Assembly: GCA_965262255.1 (NCBI GenBank)
Contig: OZ253505.1
Location: 248,001-312,000 of the forward strand
Source: JANQQC01 sp965262255
Lineage (GTDB): Bacteria; Pseudomonadota; Alphaproteobacteria; Caulobacterales; Hyphomonadaceae
Reading direction: 5' to 3'
DNA: 64,000 bases
Each line of letters starts with the position of its first letter. Position 1 is the stretch's first letter. The notes below the pieces were generated by a model. It was not told the DNA's origin, ran no database searches, and worked only from the letters and a program-made list of their open reading frames with translations. The translations under genes were made by a program, and so were the position numbers. Below are positions 45,958 to 56,900 of the stretch, piece after piece.

Positions 45958-47430
45958 ATGTCAGATTTACGAATTGCCATAATAGGTGCCGGATTAGGGG
46001 GCATTGCTGCAGCGATAAAACTGCAGGAAGCCGGCTACCAAAACGTCCAGATTTTTGACAAAAATGACCGAATAGGAGGGACATGGGCTGAGAATACCTA
46101 TCCGGGCTGTCAGTGTGATGTCCCCGTCGCTCTCTACCAATTTTCGTTCGCCCAAAGCGTCAATTGGTCGCGTTTGTTTCCGTCGGCTCACGAGATTCAA
46201 GCCTATGCAGAAGAAATAGTTGATCGATACGATATTCGTTCGCAGTTGCGTTTGAATACGACTGTTTCGTCTGCTGAGTGGAATGAGGCTCACAAATATT
46301 GGCTGTTAAGAACTGACAAAGGCGAAGAAATTACGGCTGAAGTTCTTATTGGAGCATTAGGTCAACTCAATCGTCCTCAGTTTCCCGACATCAAAGGACG
46401 CGAGGCGTTTGAAGGAGCGTCAATGCACTCAGCCAGATGGGATCACTCTGTAGCTTTCGAAGGAAAACGTGTCGGCGTAATCGGTTGTGCCGCTAGTGCC
46501 GTGCAACTCATCCCCGAACTCGCCAAAGACGCTTTGTCACTCACAGTATTTCAAAGATCTCCAAATTGGATAATGCCTCGTAATGATAGACCGGTGCCGC
46601 CAGAAGAACTCGCACTGCTGATGACCGATCCAGAAGTCGCTCAGAAACTGGGCGCAGCGAACCGCAATTTACTTTATGAAAATGCCGACGTATTCTTCTG
46701 GCAAGCGTTCTCGTGGACTCCGGAAGGGCGGGCTGCTTATACACTCCAAGCAAATGAACACCTGAACGCTCAAGTTGCCGACGAAGAACTCCGTAATAAG
46801 CTAACGCCTAAATATCCGATAGGATGTAGGCGCATCTTGTTTTGCGATGACTATTACCCCTGCCTGCAAGAGAACCACGTAGATTTGGTAACGGAGTCGA
46901 TTGAAGAAATCGTAGATAAAGGAGTCGTGACCAACGATGGTCAGACACACGAATTCGATAGTCTTGTTTACGCGACTGGATTTGAAACCACGAGTTGGAA
47001 TTGGTCAGTTGACATAGTCGGCCAGCAAAAGCAGTCACTGAGCGAACAATGGTCGCCCACCCCTAGAGCGTATCTTGGCATTACAGTTGCTGATTTCCCG
47101 AATTTCTTTGTTCTCTACGGACCGAATACCAATCTTGGGCATAACTCGATAACGTTCATGTTGGAACGCCAAATCGAATACACTGTCAAGGCGATTAACC
47201 TACTCAAAAACAAGGGTTACAAAGCGTTAACTCCGTCCAAGAAGGCTCAAGACGCGTTCAATGAGAAAATCCAAAAACAACTAGAGAAGACTGTGTGGGC
47301 TGATCCAGCCTGTAATTCTTGGTACAAAAACGCCGACGGATTTATTACGCAGAACTGGTCTGATCACACGAGAGCTTATGCAGCGGCAGTATCCGATGTT
47401 CAGTTGGACGATTACGAACTTGTGATTTAA
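45958..47430 (+). CDS. FAD-dependent Baeyer-Villiger-type monooxygenase
   Basis: The protein starts at ATG 45958, seven bases after AGGAG. It has an N-terminal FAD-binding IIGAGLGGIAAA (about 8-19), the Baeyer-Villiger motif FEGASMHSARWD (about 149-160), which fits F-x-G-x3-H-x3-W-D, and a second Rossmann loop VGVIGCAASAVQ (about 171-182). C-terminal ATGFETTSW and LYGPNTNLGHNS also fit. Such enzymes insert oxygen beside ketones using NADPH; the substrate is unknown. It stands alone. Confidence 0.88.
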   Translation: MSDLRIAIIGAGLGGIAAAIKLQEAGYQNVQIFDKNDRIGGTWAENTYPGCQCDVPVALYQFSFAQSVNWSRLFPSAHEIQAYAEEIVDRYDIRSQLRLNTTVSSAEWNEAHKYWLLRTDKGEEITAEVLIGALGQLNRPQFPDIKGREAFEGASMHSARWDHSVAFEGKRVGVIGCAASAVQLIPELAKDALSLTVFQRSPNWIMPRNDRPVPPEELALLMTDPEVAQKLGAANRNLLYENADVFFWQAFSWTPEGRAAYTLQANEHLNAQVADEELRNKLTPKYPIGCRRILFCDDYYPCLQENHVDLVTESIEEIVDKGVVTNDGQTHEFDSLVYATGFETTSWNWSVDIVGQQKQSLSEQWSPTPRAYLGITVADFPNFFVLYGPNTNLGHNSITFMLERQIEYTVKAINLLKNKGYKALTPSKKAQDAFNEKIQKQLEKTVWADPACNSWYKNADGFITQNWSDHTRAYAAAVSDVQLDDYELVI

Positions 47431-47568
47431 AAGCTCAAAATAGGAAGTTGTAACCCCGTATTGAAAAAGATTAGGTGCGAGCCTAACTAGAGAATAGTCT
47501 AGGTGACTCAACATTAAGCAAAACTGTAGTCTCTTGGGTATAGGAGAACAGTTCTTTCGGATACCTAT

Positions 47569-49044
47569 ATGGCCAAATTTATACCTGTTGAACCTTTCAA
47601 TATAGTGATCTTTGGAGGTACTGGAGATTTATCGAAGCGTAAACTTCTGCCCGCTCTATTTCATCGTTTCCTTGACGGTCAGATTTCATCCGACTCACGA
47701 ATTGTCGGGTCGGCCCGATCCAAATTAACACGCGAGGAATTTCAAAACATTGCACGAGAGGCCTGTCGCACGGTTTCCGAAGAACGATTGAGCAAAGCGA
47801 ACTGGAACGATTTTGCAGATCTTCTTGACTATCAGTCCCTAAATGCTACGGAACTTGGGGACGCTTGGAACGAACTAACTTCAAAACTCAACAATGTTAG
47901 AGATCGTCCAACTATTTTTTATCTCGCCACCTCACCAAATTTATATGTTCAAACCTGCGAGTCGATCAGGCAGGCTAACCTTGTCCATCCACGATCTCGT
48001 GTCGTCCTAGAAAAACCAATCGGGACAGATTTGGAATCAGCGAGACTTATAAATAGCGGTGTAGGCGCTGTTTTTGACGAGCGCCAGATCTATCGAATAG
48101 ATCATTATTTGGGAAAAGAATCCGTTCAAAATCTACTTGTCCTGCGCTTTGCCAATACTATGTTTGAGCCACTTTGGTCAAGAACCTCGATTGATAACGT
48201 TCAAATCAGCGTTGCAGAAGACATAGGAGTCGCCGGACGAGCAGGATACTACGATCAGTCTGGAGCTTTGCGAGATATGGTACAGAATCATCTCTTGCAA
48301 CTCCTTTGTTTAACGGCTATGGAACCTCCTAATACATTGAGTGACGACAATATTCGAACTGAAAAACTGAAAGTGCTTACGGCACTAAAACCAATAACTG
48401 CCCAAGACGCGCCTCATAAAACAGTTAGAGGTCAGTATCGTGCGAACAAAGTAGAGGGCAAAGAACTTGCCGGGTACCAAGAAGAGTTAGGCGAAGTAAA
48501 TCTAAGTCAAACCGAAACTTTTGTAGCAATCAAAGCTGAGATTGGAAATTGGCGATGGGCTGGCGTTCCGTTTTATCTAAGAACGGGTAAACGTATGTCT
48601 GCTCGGTACTCGGAAATAGTTATACAATTTAAGACTGCACCCCACGAAATGTTTGGAAGTGCTGGTCTAACTGCCGGAAACAAACTCGTAATTCGCCTAC
48701 AACCTGATGAGGGTGTACGATTGTTCGTGCAGATTAAAGAGCCTGGTCCAGGCGGACTGAGAATCAAGTTACTACCTTTAAATTTGTCATACGCAGAGAA
48801 CTTCATGGTGCGCTATCCGGACGCCTATGAGCGACTATTGATGGATGTCGTTAGGGGTAATCTTTCTCTATTTATGCGACGTGAAGAAGTTGAGGCGGCA
48901 TGGCAATGGGCTGACGGATTACTTCAAGCTTGGGAAGACAGTAATACTCCTTTATCGACTTATCTAGCTGGGACCGACGGTCCCTCAACCTCAGAACAGA
49001 TGCTAGCTCGAGACGGCCGAACTTGGTCAAGTGAAATCGAGTAA
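47569..49044 (+). CDS. zwf: Glucose-6-phosphate 1-dehydrogenase
   Basis: First enzyme of the Entner-Doudoroff and oxidative pentose phosphate routes. The 491-residue protein has the NADP-binding FGGTGDLSKRKLLPAL (about 14-29), EKPIGTDLESA and the catalytic signature RIDHYLGKESVQN (about 178-190). Complete. Followed by pgl after five bases, then edd, glk and eda further on. Confidence 0.96.
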   Translation: MAKFIPVEPFNIVIFGGTGDLSKRKLLPALFHRFLDGQISSDSRIVGSARSKLTREEFQNIAREACRTVSEERLSKANWNDFADLLDYQSLNATELGDAWNELTSKLNNVRDRPTIFYLATSPNLYVQTCESIRQANLVHPRSRVVLEKPIGTDLESARLINSGVGAVFDERQIYRIDHYLGKESVQNLLVLRFANTMFEPLWSRTSIDNVQISVAEDIGVAGRAGYYDQSGALRDMVQNHLLQLLCLTAMEPPNTLSDDNIRTEKLKVLTALKPITAQDAPHKTVRGQYRANKVEGKELAGYQEELGEVNLSQTETFVAIKAEIGNWRWAGVPFYLRTGKRMSARYSEIVIQFKTAPHEMFGSAGLTAGNKLVIRLQPDEGVRLFVQIKEPGPGGLRIKLLPLNLSYAENFMVRYPDAYERLLMDVVRGNLSLFMRREEVEAAWQWADGLLQAWEDSNTPLSTYLAGTDGPSTSEQMLARDGRTWSSEIE

Positions 49045-49049
49045 CTGCG

Positions 49050-49766
49050 ATGTCTAGCGATCATCCGAAAATTTTCACCTATGCTGACCGTGCCGAACTT
49101 AACGTAGCCGTGGCCGACAATTTAGAGGCCAATATTTCCAGTGCTTTGAAAGGTAATGGAAATGCGAATCTAATGCTTTCCGGAGGTTCAACGCCCATTC
49201 AAGCCTATCGGGAGTTGTCGCGGCGGGATTTGGATTGGGATAACATAAAGGTTGGATTAGTTGATGACCGTTGGGTACCGCCTAGTCACGCTAATAGCAA
49301 TGAAGGTATGGTACGTAGAGAGTTGCCCTCACTACCTCGAAATAATTTGATATCAATGTGGGGCAATACCGAATCACCTTTCGATGCTATTGATGAAATT
49401 GAAAAACGGTACAAGAAATTTTTTAGGTTAGATGTTGTCGTTTTAGGAATGGGCTTAGATGGACACACAGCGTCATGGTTTCCAAATGCCAAAGGTTTGG
49501 ACGTTGCATTGGACTTATATGGTCAATCTTCTATTGCGGGGATTGATGCGACGGGAAGTGAAGTCGCTGGCGACACGCCATTGCGAATGACCCTGACACT
49601 ATCGGCTGTAGCAAAGGCTAAGCAAGTGATCTTGCTGATATATGGCCAAGAGAAACGTGAGGTGCTCGAATCAGCCATGTCTAGTGACGAGGTTTCCCTG
49701 AAACTTCCTATATCCCATGCGATCAGAGCGTTAGGCGACGTGATGTCAGTCTACTATTCGGATTAG
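49050..49766 (+). CDS. pgl: 6-Phosphogluconolactonase
   Basis: The 238-residue protein shows MLSGGSTPIQAYREL (about 42-56), VDDRWVPPSHANSNEGMVRR (about 75-94) and VVLGMGLDGHTASWFP (about 131-146), typical of Pgl/DevB lactonases. It hydrolyses the product of Zwf. Gene spacing shows co-transcription with zwf. Confidence 0.93.
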   Translation: MSSDHPKIFTYADRAELNVAVADNLEANISSALKGNGNANLMLSGGSTPIQAYRELSRRDLDWDNIKVGLVDDRWVPPSHANSNEGMVRRELPSLPRNNLISMWGNTESPFDAIDEIEKRYKKFFRLDVVVLGMGLDGHTASWFPNAKGLDVALDLYGQSSIAGIDATGSEVAGDTPLRMTLTLSAVAKAKQVILLIYGQEKREVLESAMSSDEVSLKLPISHAIRALGDVMSVYYSD

Positions 49767-50307
49767 AGCATTAGCAACTCAAATGGATTTTCTTAAATTC
49801 TTTCGATTCTAAATCGATGAAGTCTTCGCCTTCGGTCGTTCCGTCATGATATTTTGTTCGTTTATAAAACAAAAGCGGAAGTTTCAATCAACCAGAGTTG
49901 CAAACGCTACCGTCTGCAATTGGAGAATCAAACGGTATTGATAAGGAATCCAATTCGTAACTGGTAACCTATGTTGGGAGAAACTTTACTTCAAATTGTT
50001 ATAAAGGAGAATTGCAAATGTCAGAGAATAAAAAAATGTTGACGATGTACCAGCGAACTGCGTGGAATCGCATGCGGTATATTTGAGCTGATTCAAAGGC
50101 CTTAAATGAATATCGCAGTTTCTGCGACTAATTCTGCTTGTGGTTCCGACTGCCTCAGATACGTTGGTGGCGATTTTCGATGTTACACATTAGGATGATT
50201 CCTGTTTATGTATTTTTTGGATAAATCAAAGAAGTTATCTTCAAATAGACTTATCAGTGCTTCCTTCACTTGTCATTGAGAAGTCTATATCTACATTTGG
50301 TTGATGT
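49767..50307. other. Intergenic stretch between pgl and edd, with a possible small ORF
   Basis: 541 bases with no large frame. The only feature I can support is a 22-codon frame with a strong ribosome-binding site (50018-50086). No terminator with a T run is evident. Confidence 0.4.
50018..50086 (+). CDS. Possible 22-residue small protein or leader peptide upstream of edd
   Basis: ATG at 50018 is preceded by AAGGAG (50004-50009) with an eight-base spacing, the best ribosome-binding site in the region. The peptide reads MSENKKMLTMYQRTAWNRMR then YI and stops with TGA. It is rich in Lys/Arg/Met and not hydrophobic. It lies about 220 bases before edd, so it might be a regulatory leader or an independent small protein; chance cannot be excluded. 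Confidence 0.35.
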   Translation: MSENKKMLTMYQRTAWNRMRYI

Positions 50308-52128
50308 ATGCACCCATTAATTAAGTCCGTTGTTTCACGTATTGAAGAGCGTTCCAAAGACTCTCGTCAGGCCTATTTAGAACTTATTCGTTCGCGGCGA
50401 CCCGAAGGGCTAATTCGGTCAGGATTGTCCGAAGGAAACCTAGCACACGTTAGTGCAGGATGTGCGGCGACTGATAAGATTCAAATTCTTGGTGGAAACT
50501 GGCCAAACATCGCAATTGTTACAGCCTATAACGATATGCTCTCGGCCCACGCCCCTTATGAGACCTACCCTCAAATCATTAAGGAAGCAGCTCGAAAAGC
50601 AGGGGCAACTGCTCAAGTAGCAGGAGGCGTACCTGCGATGTGTGATGGGGTGACTCAAGGCCAAGAAGGCATGGAATTATCGCTGTTTTCTCGAGATGTA
50701 ATAGCTTTAGCGACTGCCGTCTCGTTAAGTCACAACGCTTTTGATGCAGCTCTATTCTTAGGAATTTGTGACAAGATCGTTCCTGGCCTTCTCATCGCCG
50801 CTTTGAGATTTGGGTGGTTACCCTCGCTGTTCATTCCATCTGGGCCGATGCCGTCCGGATTACCAAACCCGAAAAAACAAAAAATTCGTCAAGCGTTCGC
50901 TCTAGGGGAGGTAGCTAGAGACGCTTTACTGAAAGCGGAAACCGAAAGTTATCATAGTCCAGGTACGTGTACATTTTATGGAACAGCAAACTCCAACCAG
51001 ATGTTAATGGAAGTTATGGGATTGCATATGCCTGGCGCTGCTTTCGTTGCTCCGGGAACAGACTTGCGTATGGCATTAACTGAAAGTGCCGTAAAGCACG
51101 TTGCAAACATCACTGTTCGAGATCAATACACGCCGCTTGGTGAGACTCTAGATGCACGATCTTTTGCTAACGCAATTGTTGGATTAATGGCAACGGGAGG
51201 TTCAACGAACCATGCTTTGCACATACCGGCAATGGCCGCTGCAGCCGGCTTCCAAGTTACCTTGGAAGATATGGCTCAGATAAGTTCCGTTACACCGCTT
51301 TTATGCCGAATTTACCCCAATGGCGAAGCCGATGTTAACCATTTTCATGCGGCAGGAGGAATGGGATTTTTAACTCGTGAACTTATTCAAGCTGAACTTA
51401 TTGACGGACAAGCCGATGGCGTTTTTGGAAAAATATCTAGCTACTCAAAAGAACCATGGCTCAGCCCTAATGGTTTGGAGTGGCGAGATTCACCTGAACG
51501 TAGTGGCGACTCTGATGTACTAAGGTCTGTTTCGGATTCTTTTAGCGAAGATGGGGGATTGAAACTTTTAGATGGACCATTAGGACGAGGAGTAATTAAG
51601 GTTTCTGCTGTCAAACCAAACAATAGATTTGTGAGAGCCCCTGCACGGATATTTGAAAGTCAAGAGGAATTTAACAGAGCGTTCAAAATTGGCGAACTGA
51701 ATTGCGATATTGCAGTGATTGTGCGCTACCAAGGGCCGGCAGCCAATGGAATGCCCGAGCTTCACGGTCTGTCGCCTGCTCTAGGTGCATTACAAGATAA
51801 AGGTTACAAAGTCGCTTTGATCACGGATGGTCGGCTATCGGGTGCGAGTGGCAAGGTACCAAGTGCGATTCATATAGCTCCAGAAGCTTCACGAGGAGGT
51901 AATATAGCAAAGTTGCAAGACGGTGATATGATTACTCTTGATGCAAATAATGGTCGACTTGAGGTCGAAGTAGAATTAAATGAACTTGAGAATCGACATG
52001 TCACTCGTAAGTTATCAAACGATCCCAATGTCGGCTTAGGTCGCGAAATGTTTGCCGGTTTTCGTTCAATGGCAACTGATGCCAGCTCGGGCGGAAGTAC
52101 GTTCAATTTCTTATACGGAACACTTTGA
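50308..52128 (+). CDS. edd: 6-Phosphogluconate dehydratase
   Basis: Dehydrates 6-phosphogluconate to KDPG using a 4Fe-4S cluster. The 606-residue protein has AYNDMLSAHAPYETYP, GGVPAMCDGVTQGQEGMELS-type residues (GVPAMCDGVTQGQ, about 106-118), CDKIVPGLL and the C-terminal ALITDGRLSGASGKVPSAIH (about 504-523). Cluster Cys residues are in place. It overlaps glk by four bases (ATGA). Confidence 0.96.
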   Translation: MHPLIKSVVSRIEERSKDSRQAYLELIRSRRPEGLIRSGLSEGNLAHVSAGCAATDKIQILGGNWPNIAIVTAYNDMLSAHAPYETYPQIIKEAARKAGATAQVAGGVPAMCDGVTQGQEGMELSLFSRDVIALATAVSLSHNAFDAALFLGICDKIVPGLLIAALRFGWLPSLFIPSGPMPSGLPNPKKQKIRQAFALGEVARDALLKAETESYHSPGTCTFYGTANSNQMLMEVMGLHMPGAAFVAPGTDLRMALTESAVKHVANITVRDQYTPLGETLDARSFANAIVGLMATGGSTNHALHIPAMAAAAGFQVTLEDMAQISSVTPLLCRIYPNGEADVNHFHAAGGMGFLTRELIQAELIDGQADGVFGKISSYSKEPWLSPNGLEWRDSPERSGDSDVLRSVSDSFSEDGGLKLLDGPLGRGVIKVSAVKPNNRFVRAPARIFESQEEFNRAFKIGELNCDIAVIVRYQGPAANGMPELHGLSPALGALQDKGYKVALITDGRLSGASGKVPSAIHIAPEASRGGNIAKLQDGDMITLDANNGRLEVEVELNELENRHVTRKLSNDPNVGLGREMFAGFRSMATDASSGGSTFNFLYGTL

Positions 52129-53102
52129 TGACTAAACCTGATCGAATCATTGTTGGCGATGTTGGGGGAACGAATGTTCGTTTCGCGATTTCTGACGAAG
52201 ATCAGCGTGGCTCTATTCAAGAGTTAGAGTATTGGAGTCGTGAAAACGATAATTTTGAGAATTTCGAGGATGCGATAGACAGATATGTCGAAACAGAAGA
52301 TATTACTCTGCCTGAACACGGTCTTTTTGCATTGGCCGGACCTATAAAGAATGGGACTGTTCACTTAACTAATCGAAATTGGACGGTAAGTACTTCAAAC
52401 CTCGTTGAAAAATTTGGGTTTAAGTCTGTACGACTCGTCAACGATTATGCAGCAATGGCAAGATCTATACCAGAGTTACCAAGTAGCGCATTTAAGACTG
52501 TTCATCAGGGAGAAACACCCACTGAAAGGTTACCTGTGTTGGTTGCAGGGCCGGGTACAGGTTTAGGAATAGCCACCCTTCTTCCAGCAGTTAGTAAGCG
52601 ATGGAAGGTAATTACTGGGGAAGGAGGTCACTCAGCGTTCGCCGCAAGCACCGACGAAGAATGGGAACTAGCGAAAATTCTTCGAAAGAAATTTGGCTAT
52701 GTGTCGCGCGAACTCGTGTTGTCTGGTGCAAGTCTAAATGATGTCCACGAAGCAATATGTGTAATTCACGGAATCGAGTATGTAGAAATGGCACCTACGG
52801 AAATTATGGGACGTGCCAACAACAATGATCCTGTATGTCGTGACGTGTGCGAAACACGTGCGGGTGCGCTTCTTGAAACACTTGGCGATTTGGCACTGAT
52901 TAATGGTACTGTAGGCGGCGTTGTGATCACGGGCGGTGTCGCAGAACGTTTGTTTGAATTTTTGAAGAGGAAAGATTTATTGCAACGGTTCTTTTCCCGT
53001 GGGATAATGTCGTCTTACTTAGAGCCGATAAACATTAAACTGCTACAGTTTCCAAAAGCTCCTTTGTTCGGAGCAATTGCACTTTATGATGACGGAATTT
53101 AA
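52125..53102 (+). CDS. glk: Glucokinase
   Basis: The 325-residue protein begins with the ATP-binding VGDVGGTNVRFAI (about 10-22), has FALAGPI, LVNDYAAMA and VAGPGTGLGIA (about 140-150), ITGEGGHSAFA and a C-terminal GGVVITGGVAERL. These are Glk (non-ROK) hexokinase-fold motifs. It phosphorylates glucose to feed Zwf. Coupled to edd and two bases from eda. Confidence 0.94.
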   Translation: MMTKPDRIIVGDVGGTNVRFAISDEDQRGSIQELEYWSRENDNFENFEDAIDRYVETEDITLPEHGLFALAGPIKNGTVHLTNRNWTVSTSNLVEKFGFKSVRLVNDYAAMARSIPELPSSAFKTVHQGETPTERLPVLVAGPGTGLGIATLLPAVSKRWKVITGEGGHSAFAASTDEEWELAKILRKKFGYVSRELVLSGASLNDVHEAICVIHGIEYVEMAPTEIMGRANNNDPVCRDVCETRAGALLETLGDLALINGTVGGVVITGGVAERLFEFLKRKDLLQRFFSRGIMSSYLEPINIKLLQFPKAPLFGAIALYDDGI

Positions 53103-53104
53103 TT

Positions 53105-53731
53105 ATGAGCAAAAACGCCAAACTGATGAACGCCCTTCAAGAATGCCCTCTAATTGCGGTTCTAGTGATGGAGAAAATTGAACATGCACAGCCTGTTGGT
53201 GAAGCACTTTACGAAGCCGGTATTAGAGTTGCTGAGGTAACGCTAAGAACTGAAAACGCTCCCAAAATTGTCACCAAAATGAAGTCGTCAGTTCCTGAAC
53301 TTCTTGTCGGTACAGGAACTGTTATGTCTGGGGAGGATGTAAAGATTGCAACTGACGCTGGCGCAGAGTTTTTGATTTCTCCTGGGATTACTGATGAACT
53401 GGTTGATGCGATGCTGGACTCGCCACTTCCCTCTGTACCCGGGACAGCCACGCCATCCGAAGCAATGGAGTTGGCCGCTAAGGGGTTTGAGATGGCAAAA
53501 ATTTTTCCGATAGAATCGATCGGCGGTACTGCATACTTGAAATCACTTGGGAGTGTTCTGCCTAATTTGAAGATTCTTCCTACAGGAGGGATTACGAAGG
53601 AGAAAACTAAATCCTATTTGGATCAACCGAATGTTTACGCAGTCGGAGGGTCTTGGATTGTGACCAAAGATGATTTGCGCACAAAAGCTTGGAGTGAAGT
53701 GAAAGAACGAGTTCGCTCCGTTGCATTCTGA
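53105..53731 (+). CDS. eda: KDPG aldolase (2-keto-3-deoxy-6-phosphogluconate aldolase)
   Basis: The 208-residue class I aldolase has the catalytic Glu in EVTLRTENA (about 39-47), VGTGTVMSGEDV, FLISPGI, PGTATPSEAMEL and the Schiff-base Lys in KIFPIESIGG (Lys about 136). It splits KDPG to pyruvate and glyceraldehyde-3-phosphate, completing the Entner-Doudoroff set in this cluster. Confidence 0.95.
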   Translation: MSKNAKLMNALQECPLIAVLVMEKIEHAQPVGEALYEAGIRVAEVTLRTENAPKIVTKMKSSVPELLVGTGTVMSGEDVKIATDAGAEFLISPGITDELVDAMLDSPLPSVPGTATPSEAMELAAKGFEMAKIFPIESIGGTAYLKSLGSVLPNLKILPTGGITKEKTKSYLDQPNVYAVGGSWIVTKDDLRTKAWSEVKERVRSVAF

Positions 53732-53945
53732 AGATCTGTGTTCAATTTCTGCGAGACTGTAAAGCAGTTACTTAGTGATTTGATTAGCAATTTTAACGGA
53801 TTCACTTCGAATTTTCGACGTACCGTAGTTGTAATATTACCTGTTGCAGATTGACACTCTTGCTCCTTCGGCGTTATTCTTAGAGCGAATGTGACAGTTA
53901 ATTTCCGTTGCAGACTGTAAATTCTTTTAACTTTCTTGATCGGTC

Positions 53946-56900
53946 TTGGCAATTTGTGTCTTGATCGTAGGTTTCGCACTATGTCTACCCCCCCCCCCGA
54001 AAAATTTAAGGAGCCTGCTAAACGAACTTAGGCTTTCTGCCAAAACAGAACGAGAAAAAGGGAGTTACTTCGAACGTCTTGCCCTAGTTTTCTTCAAAAA
54101 TGATGCTGGTTGGAAACACGAATTCGAAGACGTCTGGTTGTATTCGGATTGGGCGGCGGAACAGGGAAAGGACAGGAGAGATACTGGGATTGATATTGTT
54201 GCTAAGAGGCGGCACGGCAAATTCTGCGCAATCCAATGCAAATTCTATAATGAAGGTCACCGAGTCTCGAAAAATGACATAAATAGTTTCTTCACAGAAT
54301 CTGGAAAACGAGATTTTGATCAGCGTATTATTGTCGATACGTCGGATACGGAGTGGAGCGAACACGCAGATGCTACTCTAAGAGACCAAGACAAACCTTC
54401 GTTCAAGGTTGGTCTAACACAATTAGAAAACAGTAATATAGATTGGTCGCACTACTTCCGAAAAGATGAAGTAATCGTACGTCCACCCAAGAAACTCTTA
54501 CCTCATCAAATAGAAGCCATTGAGGCCGTTCAATCCGGCTTAGAAACAGCAAATCGCGGGAAATTGATACTCGCATGCGGTACTGGAAAGACTTATACGT
54601 CTTTGAAACTCTCTGAAAATTTGGTCGGGAAATCTGGCTACGTTCTGTTTATGGTTCCGTCCCTAGCGTTAATGGGACAGGCGATTAGAGACTGGACTTT
54701 GGATGCAGGAATACCGCTAAGAGTCTTTGCTGTTTGTTCGGATACCCACATTGGCAAGAGGAAGAAATCACTATCTGACGAACTGGAGATCGAAATTCAC
54801 GATTTGGAGTATCCTGCTACAACTGATGCAGGTCGGTTAGCCGAGAACGCCAACATACCTGCTCCAAAACAAATGACGGTGGTATTTGCGACATACCAGT
54901 CTATACACGTATTGGAGGACGCTCAGAAGAAATATGGATTGCCAGATTTTGACCTCGCTATATGTGACGAGGCTCATCGCACGACGGGAGCAACCTTAGA
55001 AAACACAAAAGAGAGTAATTTTGTCAAAATCCATGACAACGGTAACGTTAGGTCGAAGAAACGTCTCTATATGACCGCAACGCCCAGGGTTTATGGTAAG
55101 GCGGTCAAAACGAAAGCTAAAGAAGAATCGGTTGAACTGTACTCAATGGATAACACGCAGTGGTATGGGGAAACTCTGTACGCACGTGGATTCAGTTGGG
55201 CTGTAGAGAATAAATTACTGACTGACTATAAGGTTATTGTCCTTGCAGTCGATGAGAAAATGGTTAGCCGTGAGATAGAGCGAAGGTTAGCCGAAAGCGA
55301 AGAACTTAAATTAGATGACGCAACCAAGATCGTTGGTTGTTATAAAGCACTTGCTAAAATCGGGAAAAGCGAAGATTTCGAGACAGATCCTCAGCCAATG
55401 AGGCGGGGTTTAGCGTTTTGCCGAGATATTAAGTCTTCAAAACTTATAGAAAAGGAGTTTCGGCAAGTTATAGACGATTATATGAAAATTGACGACCCTA
55501 ATCGACCGACTGTCGAAGAGGGATTGGTTGACTGCAAAGTAAGACATGTTGATGGCACATTCAACGGTAAGGAACGAATGCATTTGCTCGACTGGCTGAG
55601 AGATGAAGAAAACGAAAAAGAATGTAGAATCCTATCCAACGCAAGATGCTTGTCAGAGGGTATTGATGTCCCTGCTCTCGACGGAATAATGTTCCTGCAT
55701 CCTCGCAAGAGTCAGATAGACGTGGTTCAGGCGGTAGGACGGGTGATGAGATTGTCTGAAAAGAAGAAAATGGGGTACGTCATTCTGCCTATTGGCGTTC
55801 CGACTGACGTTTCTCCTGAAGATGCCTTGAACGACAATAAGCGATACCAAGTAATTTGGCAGATACTCAATGCCCTTCGCTCACATGATGAATCTCTAGA
55901 CGCGGCTATCAATAGCGGAAATATCGAAAAAGACCTTGCGAAGTTTATAGAAATAATCGCTGTTAGCGACACGTTGCCTTCGAAACCGACTGGCGAACGT
56001 CCCCGGTCCAATATTGGCGAAGGTTCGGCTTCTGAACCTGACGACTCTATACAAACTGAATTTCCGGAGGATTCCGAATTATCACAAGGAGAACTGTACT
56101 TTGAAGAATACTCCAAAGCGGTGATGGCAAAGATCGTAAAGCAGTGTGGACGCAGAGATTATTGGGAGGACTGGGCAAAAGACATTGCCAAAATAGCCGA
56201 AACACACATTACTAGGCTTACGACTATTCTAGAGAAACCAGGCACACCGGAGCGCGAGCAATTTGACAAATTCTTACTCGAGATCCGTGACGACTTAAAT
56301 GATAGCGTCACAGAGGAAGACGCAATTGAGATGCTAGCTCAACATCTCATAACTAAGCCAGTATTTGATGCAATCTTCGGAGACTACAAGTTTACCGAAC
56401 GCAACTCAGTTTCTGTCGCACTTCAAAATGTAATCGACTCGATCGATAAACACAAAGTTTCGAAAGAAGTAGACAGTCTCCAAAAATTCTATCAGAGTGT
56501 CAGCCGACGAGCAAGAGCAATCAAAGATAAAGAATCTAAACAAGCGATCATCGTCGAACTTTATAACAAGTTCTTCCTTCACGCGTTCCCAAAAACAGTT
56601 CAACGCTTAGGTATAGTTTATACGCCAGTAGAAGTTGTCGACTTTATTCTTCATTCTGTCAATGACATTCTGAAGACTGAGTTCAATCAAACTCTCAGTA
56701 GTCGTAACGTTCACATCCTAGAACCATTTGCTGGAACTGGAACCTTTATCACTCGACTCATTCAGTCAGGCTTGATTCACGACAAGGATTTACCTTATAA
56801 GTACAAAAATGAAATATTTGCTAATGAAATTGTGCTACTCGCCTATTATATTGCTGCTATTAACATCGAGGATACATTTCACAGTAGGGTCGGTGGAGAG

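Noticed and set aside
47470..47500. Short inverted repeat TTAGG...CCTAA before zwf as a possible operator
   Set aside because: Only five pairs and no second copy near other Entner-Doudoroff genes; chance is likely.
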